Positions 56,100-64,000 of a stretch of 64,000 bases of DNA are shown piece after piece. A model generated the notes under the pieces. It was given only the letters and a program-made list of their open reading frames with translations. It made no database searches and was not told where the DNA came from. How positions within the stretch are numbered: position 1 is the stretch's first letter; every line of letters starts with the position of its first letter. The DNA is from Saposhnikovia divaricata (lineage: Eukaryota > Streptophyta > Magnoliopsida > Apiales > Apiaceae). The position numbers and the translations under genes are program-made. The DNA lies in contig CM071595.1 in the NCBI GenBank assembly GCA_036435485.1, positions 100,432,580 through 100,496,579 of the forward strand. Reading direction: 5' to 3'.

Positions 56100-56552
56100 T
56101 ATTTCTTGTTCTGATTATGTTAGATATTTCTTCTGAAAATAATCTCTCATGTTAGTCATTAATGGTTGAGAACTTTGGTTCCTGGGGATTTTATCTTTCT
56201 CTTCTGAGATAAATCCATGGATATAAACCACTATTTTTTGGATATCCTCGCTACTCATCTTATTCCACCATTTATAGAAAAAGTTTCTTTGAAAAACTGG
56301 GATATGCAATTGCTTATCCTTTGATACTGATACAGTTCACCGCCAAATCCACGGGATTTGAAATTTTGTAAAGAATAAAAATGGACATTGTCCAAAAATT
56401 AATCTTGTGGATAATTTGGAGATCATTAGACTATTGTCACACCAAGATTCGTATAAATCCTTGAGTTCTTTGGGTAAGATTTCCAGAGAGGGACCAAATT
56501 TTGACCACCATTCATAAAACCAATTTGGAACTTGCTTATTAAGATATATTCC
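56100..56552 (-). pseudogene. EPRV second ORF, downstream part (cut by the junction)
   Basis: The open reading begins at the right junction, without a start codon, and has W-F-Y-E-W-W-S-K-F, then W-I-W-R-W and F-F-Y-K-W-W-N-K-M: a Trp/Phe-rich region not seen in the left part. It reaches a stop at about 56113. Its position right at the insert edge is why I read it as the far side of the cut second ORF. Confidence 0.6.
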
Positions 56553-57580
56553 AAAAAAGAGGTCGAAAATGACATTTGAAAAATGGAACTTGAAATCAGC
56601 AACTTAATGCAACCACATGCAACTAAATTTGCAACTGAATGCAACCACATGCAACTAAATTTTTGATTTCAAGTTCCATTTTTCAAATGTCATTTTCGAC
56701 CTCTTTTTTGGACTATATATATATATATTAGAGATCAAAAAATAAGGTCGAAAATGACAACTGAAAAATGGAACTTGAAATCAGCAACTGAATGCAACAA
56801 GTTGAATGTGGTTGCATTTGGTTGAATATTGCCCCTAGCGGGGCCTTGCAACCCAAATCCACCAAAATCACCCACCTTAAAAAAAAGTTGAATGTGGTTG
56901 CATTTGGTTGAATATTGCCCCTGGCGGGGCCTTGCAACCCAAATCCACCAAAATCACCCCACCTTAAAAAAAAAGTTGAATGTGGTTGCAACCCAAAATC
57001 AACCAAAATAGCACCCCACTTTAAAAAAAAAAAAAAGGTGTTGAATGTGGTTGAATATGGTTGCAACCCGAAATCAACAAAAATAGCACCCCACTTAAAA
57101 AAAAGTGTGGAATGTGGTTGAATATGGTTGCAACCCAAAATCAACCAAAATAGCACCCCACCTTAAAAAACAAAATAAATGTTGAATGTGGTTGAATATG
57201 GTTGCAACCCAAAATCAACCAAAATAGCACCCCACCTTAAAAAAAAAGTGTTGAATGTGGTTGAATATGGTTGCAACCCAAAATCAACCAACATAGCACC
57301 CCACCTTAAAAAAAAAAAGAAAAAGCAACCCACCTTAAAAAAAAAGGGTTGAATGTGGTTGAATATGGTTGCAACAAATAGCACCCTACCTTAAAAAAAA
57401 AAATAGCACCCCACCTTTAAAAAAAAAAAAGTACACTGGCGGAAGGAATGAGTCGGCAGAAAGGGGGAGGGGGGGTTAGGGTTAGGGTTGGTATTTTTGC
57501 AATTTTGAAACTTAGGTTGGTAAAATTGCAATGAATTAAAGGAGATGGTATTTTTGCAAATAGAAACTTTAAATCTATTA
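56553..57580. repeat. Right arm of the large inverted repeat: minisatellite array
   Basis: Inverted counterpart of 47390-48192: seven or more units of TTGAATGTGGTTGAATATGG with CAACCCAAAATCAACCAAAA and CACCCCACCTTAA, plus two with GTTGAATATTGCCCC. At its inner edge are three alternating copies of the tail motif (GAGGTCGAAAATGACA, inverted, forward, inverted), so 56641-56790 folds into a local hairpin. The outer end GCAATTTTGAAACTTAGG (57501-57518) mirrors 47440. The ORFs at 56728-57384 are repeat artefacts. GGGTTAGGGTTAGGGTT lies at 57474-57490. Confidence 0.85.
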
Positions 57581-58203
57581 TTTTTGATAAATTATCAATA
57601 AAATAATAACATAATATAATTATTGGTAATTAGTGCATTGCTTTTTTTACATTTACTTTCAGTTGAAAATATTACATTTTATAAACGCCTAAAAACATCA
57701 ATCGTATCATATCTTCCAATCATCCTATGATTAATGATAATTAGCCGATTGCATTTTTAATAAAAATATGTTTACTTTTACTTGATGATATTACTTTTTA
57801 TAAACACCTAAAATATCATATCTTCCAATCAATAATTTTTTTTCTAATTAAAACACGTTAACTTTTAATTTTAAACAGAATCTTGCAATAATTAATATAT
57901 ACCAAAAAAAATGTCACACCATATCTTCCAATCATTAAACTAAATAATAACTTAATATAATTAATGGTAATTAATCGATTGCCTTTTTCACATTTACTTT
58001 CATGTTGAAGATATTACCCTTTATAAACTCTTAGAAACATCAATCGTATCATATCTTCCAATCATTAATATTTCTTTCGAATTAAAACACGTTACCTTTT
58101 TGATTTAAAACTAATCTTACAATGATTAATATATACCCGAAAATATCACACCATACTTTTCAATTATTAATAAAATATTAGTATAATCCGTAAACATGAG
58201 TAT
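57581..58203. repeat. AT-rich Helitron-tract repeats
   Basis: Diverged copies of ATAACATAATATAATTAATG, TTACTTTCAGTTGAAAATAT and CATATCTTCCAATCATTAAT. The same blocks occur at 47105-47215 and 60160-61260. No coding. Confidence 0.6.
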
Positions 58204-58213
58204 ATTAAATTAT

Positions 58214-59570
58214 GGGCAAAAGGTCACTTTCCCTATTGTACTATTGTAAAATTTCCGTTTAGCCTACTATACTGTCGAAGGCATCACTGCACTTTCCTTT
58301 TTTTCCTTTTACCCTACCGCCGTTAGTCAAAAATTCAGTCCGTCTATTTGACCGTTAAATTGATGATTGGAATGTACAGTCAGCCTGCCACGTACATGCC
58401 ACATCAGCAAAGCCATAATTTTTTTTTATAAAATTTTTAAAAAATCCCTAAATTAATTTTCAGTTATATGTAATTACAAAGTTTCTATGTCTTCTAAATC
58501 CTTAAATAACCAGTTTGTTTTCCCCCAAATCGATCCCAGCTCTATTTCTCTCTTTTTCTCGTGAACTCTCTCGATGCTTCTCTCTCTCGTGAAAAGGGCG
58601 GAGGTGGGGTGGTGAACGAAATGGCGGAGGGCGGTGGGCTGCAGTGATGTTAGCAGGTGTTGGTGGTCGGAGAACGAAGAGATGAGATGAGCGGGGGAGA
58701 TGGCGCGGACAGTGGTGGTGGAGGATGGGTAGACTGTGATGGCTTGCAGCGGTGGGTTGTTGGTGATGAACTACGGTGGTGGTTACGGGTGAGTGGTTAC
58801 TCGATAAATTAAGCTGATTAAGCTTCAAATTCTGCAACCCTATTGGAATGTTTCCTGAAAACCGATTCCCTGACATATCAAGATAGTTAAGCCCAGATAA
58901 GCTTCCAATTTCCTCAGGAAGAATCCCAGACAAATCATTATTTTCAAGATTCAGCTCATATAGCTTCTTCCAAGAATGAATGCCACTTGGAAACTCACCT
59001 GACTAATCATTGTTATGAAGATCAAGTCTCCTTAATTTTTATAATATTTTTGTGTTTTTTTTTTGGGAAATTAAATACAAGAACAAAGATTATTAAAATT
59101 AAAATTTAAATTTTTGAACTGGTGGGATTCGAATTTTTTTTAATTAAAATTAAGATTATATAAAAAAATTATAATTTTTTATGAATTTATTACGTTTTTT
59201 TTGAATTTTTATTATTTTTTAAAGTTTTAATAATTTTTAATATTTTTTTAAAGTTTTTATAATTTTAAAATTTTTTATGGATTTATTACGATTTTTTTTA
59301 ATTTTTTATGATTTTTTTAAAGTTTTTATGATTTTTTAAAGTTTTTAATAATTTTTTATAAAAATTTATGGTTGTGCTGATGTGGCGTCCACGTGGCAGG
59401 GTGATAGTGCATCACAGTCAGCAATTTAATAGTCAAACTGACGGAACCAATTCTTGACTAACGGCGATGGGGAAAACAGAAAAAATGGAAAGTGCAGTGA
59501 TGCCTTCGATAGTACAGTAGGCTAAACGGAAATTTTAAAATAGTATAGTAGTGAAAGTGACCTTTTGCCC
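58214..59570. mobile_element. Mutator-like element (Pack-MULE), 1357 bp
   Basis: Long terminal inverted repeats of about 195 bp (58214-58409 and 59375-59570), both starting GGGCAAAAGGTCACTTTC or a near match and ending around CCACATCAGC. A 10-bp target duplication ATTAAATTAT is exact (58204-58213 and 59571-59580). Mutator elements normally give 8-10 bp (mostly 9). The interior has no transposase but carries a piece of a host LRR receptor gene (58800-59037), the Pack-MULE hallmark. Confidence 0.88.
58800..59037 (-). pseudogene. Captured LRR receptor-kinase fragment (HAESA-LIKE 1-like)
   Basis: On the minus strand about three LRR units: L-D-L-H-N-N-D, then W-K-K-L-Y-E-L-N-L-E-N-N-D-L-S-G-I-L-P-E, then L-N-Y-L-D-M-S-G-N-R-F-S-G-N-I-P and Q-N-L-K-L-N-Q-L-N-L-S. 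The last phrase is characteristic of the terminal LRRs of HSL1/HAESA-type receptors. A TAG lies near 59009. Similarity stops after L-N-L-S, and the ORF (58502-58933) runs on into low-complexity His/Pro/Arg sequence of non-LRR origin. There is no kinase domain. The exact parent gene is inferred from memory of the family. Confidence 0.75.
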
Positions 59571-59765
59571 ATTAAATTATATAAAATTAAAATTTAAAAA
59601 ATTATTAAAAATAAAAGTTTCGGTACCTGTTTTTTGGTACATGTTTTTTGTTAATTCGTGAATTTACTTATTTACACTTCATTATAAAGAAAAATATATA
59701 CGATATCTATACCATTAAAACATTTAAACTATATAATAACATAATATAATTAATGGTAATTATTC

Positions 59766-60032
59766 GGGTAAAAGGACATTTTCACCACTGTACTATTTCC
59801 GGAATTGCAATTGCACTATTATACTACAAATGGACTACTGTACTTTAGCGTTTTTAACAAATTCACCATTCCCGTCAGTCAAATTATAACAAATTCACCA
59901 CTACTGTTTTACAATTTGACTGACGGGAGTGGTGAATTTGTTAAAAACGCTAAAGTACAGTAGTCCGTTTGTAGTACAGTAGTGCAATTGCAATTCCGGT
60001 AATAGTACGGTGGTGAAAATGTCCTTTTCCCC
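59766..60032. mobile_element. Palindromic Mutator-type MITE, 267 bp
   Basis: Almost the whole element is one inverted repeat: GGGTAAAAGGACATTTTCAC on the left against GGGGAAAAGGACATTTTCAC (reverse complement of the right end). The two halves meet near 59900. An exact 10-bp duplication GTAATTATTC flanks it (59756-59765 and 60033-60042). The GGG-AAAAGG-(A)C start resembles the Pack-MULE 200 bp away. No coding. Confidence 0.88.
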
Positions 60033-60042
60033 GTAATTATTC

Positions 60043-61463
60043 TATTGTCTTTTATAAAAAAGCCAAAAAATTAAAAGTTTTAGTACCAGTTTTTTGGTAC
60101 TTCGTGAATTTACTTAGTTACCATTCATTATAAAGAAAAATAAATACACCTAAAATAAATAATAACATGATATAATTAATTATAATTAGTAATAATAACA
60201 TAATATAATTAATGGTAATTAGGCAATTGCCATTTTCACATTTACTTTTAATTGAAGATATTACCTTTTATAAACACCTAAAAACCTCAATCATATCATA
60301 TTTTTCGATCATTAATATTTCCTTTCGAATTAAAATACGTTACCTTTTTAATTTAAAATTAATTACCTTTAATTATATTATGTTATTATTTATTTATTTT
60401 AGGTGTTTTAATAGCATAGATATCGTATATATTTTTCTTTATAATGAAGGGTAAATAAGTAAATTCACGACGTACTAAAAAACAGATACCAAAAAGGGTA
60501 AATAGGTAAATTCACGACGTACCAAAAAATAGGTACCAAAAATTTTAATGTTTCAATTTATTTACCCTTAATTATAAAGAAAAATATATACGAATCTATA
60601 CTATTATAACATCCAAAATAAATAATAACATAATATAATTAATGGTAATTAGTTGATTGCCTTTTTCACATTTACATTTAGTTGAAGATATTACCTTTTA
60701 TAAACACCTAAAAATATCAATTGTACCATATCATTCAATCATTAATATTTCTTTCTAATTAAAACACGTTACCTTTTGATTTAAAATTAATCTTACAATC
60801 AATAATATATATACCCGAAAATATCACACCATACTTTTCAATTATTAGTAAAATATATTAAAAATCCATATACATTATTTATAATAGGGAAACATTAGTA
60901 TAATCCGTAAACATGAGTATATTAAATTATACTACCAAATATTTTACTACCACCAGCATTAACTAAGCCAATAATTAATTAGTTGTTGAATCAAGTTACT
61001 ATCCTAATTAATAAATAAGAAAATAATATAATTAATGGTAAGTAATCGATTGTATTTTTATATTAAAATATGTAACTTTTTAATTAATAGATATTACTTT
61101 TTATAAACACCTAAATTTATCAATTGTACCATATCTTTCAATCATTAATATTTCTTTTCTAATTAAAACAAATATTGTATCATATTGTATCATATCTTCC
61201 AATCATTAATACATACTCAAAAATATTGTATCATATCTTCCAATCATTAATTAAATATATTAAAAACCTATATACATTTATAATAAGAAATATATAACGA
61301 ATGATGATCATTAGATTTTTAGTAAAATAAATAAGAATCGTTGGATGTTATGATAAGATATATTATATATTTTAGTTACTCTACGAAAGATCAAAGGTTA
61401 GAATCCCGTCAATATCATATTTAATTTAAAATTTCCACACACAATTCTATCTACGATTCTTTC
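60043..61463. repeat. AT-rich Helitron-tract repeats, partly inverted
   Basis: Diverged direct and inverted copies of GGTACTTCGTGAATTTACTT and TTTTATAAACACCTAAAAA blocks; for example 60090-60150 is answered by its reverse complement at 60420-60490. A second TCTATACTATTATAA start occurs at 60595. No supported gene: the ORF at 60212-60454 is AT-rich repeat sequence. Confidence 0.6.
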
Positions 61464-61900
61464 TTCTACGATTTTAGATGTACAAAAACTAAATTAGTAG
61501 AAAAACAAAATAACTCAACAAATAACTTAATTTAGAGAAAAAAAACTTATAACATGATATTTATATGTTAACAATTTAATAAATTAAAAATATCTATAAA
61601 AATATTGATATCACCAGCATATTCTACGGATTAAAAAAGCAAAACTTTTTAAAATAGGATATTGTAGGATTTAAGTAGTAATTACACACTTAAAAAATGA
61701 TTTTATTTAAATATTTTTTGAATTCTTAAGATGCTTAACAATAAATTTAAAAATAACATTAAATTAATAGTATTTATTTATATCTTGAAACTAAGTTCAA
61801 AACATAAGTTAATTTAAAATTAATAACAAAAAATTATTTAAAACAATTAAAATTTTATATTAAATCAAATATTTAATATATATATTAATAAATAATAATG

Positions 61901-61903
<3 letters not shown>

Positions 61904-61990
<87 letters not shown>
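61904..61990. repeat. (AAT)n microsatellite, copy 1
   Basis: About 26 AAT units just upstream of the first Helitron-type 3' hairpin. Confidence 0.95.
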
Positions 61991-62454
61991 TATGATTGTC
62001 CGTGTTTTGCACGGGTTATAGGCTAGTATCTTCTACGATTTTAGATGTACAAAAATTAAATTAGTAGAAAAACAAAATAACTCAACAAATAACTTAATTT
62101 AGAAAAAAAGACTTATAACATGACATTTATAGGTTAACAATTTAATAAATTAAAAATATCTATAAAAATATTGATATCACCAGCATATTCTACGGATTAA
62201 AAAAGCGAAACTTTTTAAAATAGGATATTGTAGGATTTAAGTAGTAATTACACACTTAAAAATAATTTTATTTAAATATTTTTTGAATTCTTAAGATGCT
62301 TTACAATAAATTTAAAAATAACATTAAATTAATAGTATTTATTTATATCTTGAAACTAAGTTCAAAACATAAGTTAATTTAAAATTAATAACAAAAAATT
62401 ATTTAAAACAATTAAAATTTTATATTAAATCAAATATTTAATATATATATATAT

Positions 62455-62575
<121 letters not shown>

Positions 62576-62614
62576 TATGACTGTTCGTGCTTTGCACGGG
62601 TTATAGGTTAGTTA

Positions 62615-62770
62615 TCTATATATACTATAATGCCAGGAGATCGGAGATGCACCAGAAGCGTTTAAAATATTTTTCTTAAATTTTCTTTTTTTTTGATTTA
62701 ATTTTTTCTTACATTAAGTAGCATCTTAATGACATCTTAATGGCATCTTAATAATCATTAATTACACTTT

Positions 62771-62837
<67 letters not shown>

Positions 62838-63900
62838 TTTACTTCATATTATATATATAAAAGATTAACAAATTTTATTTGAGCATTATAATTATTATTC
62901 AAATTTAAAATATTAATTATATGTATAAAACTAAGATTACATGTAAATTAATGACTTAAAATTGTTCACATTGCGTCATATTTTATTACATGTTGAAGAT
63001 TTTTGCAAATTTTTTTCGAACGATTGTAGGACAAATGATCTTAAATTCTCAAATAATTTTTTATCAATAATTGTGGAAATCAAAGTTATGGAAATATAAT
63101 CATTTTGTTAAAATCTAGAATTTGTATAAAATAATATTCACATAATAAACTCAACCATTTTATTGATCGATTAAGTCGATAAAAATATTATACACATGTT
63201 GTTACATTATATTGTGTCAAAATAAATTAATATTCTAATTATATAAATTCTTATGCTATTATTGAACATGTATGTTATGAGAGGGGTGTCGGCTTTCAAA
63301 ACATTATTTAGTTATATTTAATACTCTAATTGCTACTTTTCATATTTATGATATTTTTAAGAATACTAAAATTTTGATATATAATGAGAGTATTATTCTA
63401 ATTCATACAAATTGTTTTAAATCACTTTTTTATGAAAATTTTAAAATATCAATTAATTTTTTAAAGGGTGAAGGGAGCCTAAAATTAACTTTAAGAAAAT
63501 TCAATAAAGCTAACCAATAAATCAAGAAATATCATCACAATCATTAATACCTCTACGGGGCCTTTATAGTGCTTTTATAAATAAAAGGTAACAAATAATT
63601 TAAAAAACATAATTTTAAAGGTTAATTTTAGGAATTATTTCTAAAGTTAACTTTAGGAGAATTTCTTGAAGTTAACCAATAAAATTAAGACATATCATCA
63701 CAATAATTAATGCCCCTGCGGGGATAAAAAGTAACAAATAATTTAAATCACATAATTTTAAAGATTAACTTTAGGAAATTCTCCTAAAATTAACTTTAGG
63801 AACATTTTTTCCTTTTATAAACAATAAAATTAATTTATCTATTTTCAGTATTTAACAATAAAAATTTATTAACCGCGCGAAGCGCAGCTAAATTGCCTAG
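62615..63900 (+). mobile_element. Non-autonomous Helitron, 1286 bp
   Basis: Starts TCTATATATACTATAATGCC after an A and ends with hairpin CGCGCGAAGCGCAG (63874-63887) then CTAG at 63897-63900 before a T. This gives the A^T insertion site and TC...CTAG ends of Helitrons. The interior has a (TA)n tract at about 62777-62832 and several CTTTAGGA / TTAACTTTA repeats. No Rep/helicase ORF. It sits directly beside the Helitron-type end at 62611. Confidence 0.65.
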
Positions 63901-64000
63901 TATATAATAAGATTAAGAGCGATAATTAAGAAGTATTACCATAGATCAAGGATCGATTCCTCTTAACTACATAATAGTAAAATATAATAGACTTCTTCAC

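Larger units (their letters stand above)
48654..56553 (-). mobile_element. Endogenous pararetrovirus (Caulimoviridae, petuvirus/florendovirus-like), circularly permuted
   Basis: About 7.9 kb on the minus strand holding every expected part: movement protein, coat protein with zinc knuckle, protease, RT, RNase H, a second ORF, a leader with a Met-tRNA primer site, TATA box and poly(A) signal. There is no integrase and no LTR. Part of the second ORF lies at the left end (48660-49297) and another part at the right end (56100-56552), as expected for a circular genome opened within that ORF. Stops and frameshifts are scattered but few. Both junctions lie at TA-rich repeats. Genus placement is by domain order and motif style only. 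Confidence 0.88.

Noticed and set aside
58502..58933. A genuine short LRR protein gene
   Set aside because: It lies inside a Mutator-like element, starts mid-domain and runs into unrelated low-complexity sequence.

Overview
The window is nuclear DNA of a flowering plant, most likely a eudicot, although I cannot name the species. The evidence is AT-rich non-coding DNA, Ty3/gypsy retrotransposons of the plant-specific Tat and Tekay types, Helitron, hAT and Mutator-type short elements, an endogenous caulimovirid, an AIG1-type GTPase relic and a captured fragment of an LRR receptor kinase gene. I see no bacterial operon, rRNA, tRNA or CRISPR array. Almost everything is mobile DNA in nested layers. 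Only two short unrecognised ORFs (2921-3190 and 5139-5618) could be host genes.

Layout. 1-490: three copies of a ~174-bp tandem repeat. 836-3190: a decayed gene region with AIG1 GTPase pieces. 3812-4224: a short CACTA-like element. 6167-26806: Tat-A, an old minus-strand Tat element with target duplication GAGGT. Its gag is split by Tekay (15792-24650, plus strand, duplication CAGCT), a chromodomain retrotransposon. 26999-40741: Tat-B, a young plus-strand Tat element with duplication CTAGG and nearly identical LTRs. 40963-42714: two outward-facing Helitron-type ends. 43471-44093: a hAT MITE with an 8-bp duplication. 44464-45432: a lone Tat-type LTR. 46985-62611: an AT-rich Helitron-like tract. 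Inserted in this tract are a large inverted minisatellite structure (47390-57580) with a near-complete endogenous pararetrovirus at its centre, a Mutator-like element carrying an HSL1-like LRR fragment (58214-59570), and a palindromic Mutator-type MITE (59766-60032). 62615-63900: a short non-autonomous Helitron.

How the parts work together. Each Tat element encodes gag, protease, reverse transcriptase, a decayed gypsy RNase H, a second RNase H and integrase. Each also carries, near its 3' LTR and on the opposite strand, a second gene for a putative-gypsy-type-transposon (Transposase_28-like) protein with a long coiled coil. In both elements this antisense gene has a G-box, a TATA box, a non-coding leader exon, an intron ending at the ATG, and a second, phase-1 intron whose 3' exon starts ATATGT. 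This parallel build in two clearly diverged elements is the strongest biological signal in the window. The Tat-B antisense gene looks intact except for one base missing from a homopolymer.

The pararetrovirus (about 48654-56553, minus strand) holds every usual caulimovirid part. It is circularly permuted: its second reading frame is cut and the two halves lie at opposite ends of the insert, next to TA-rich repeats.
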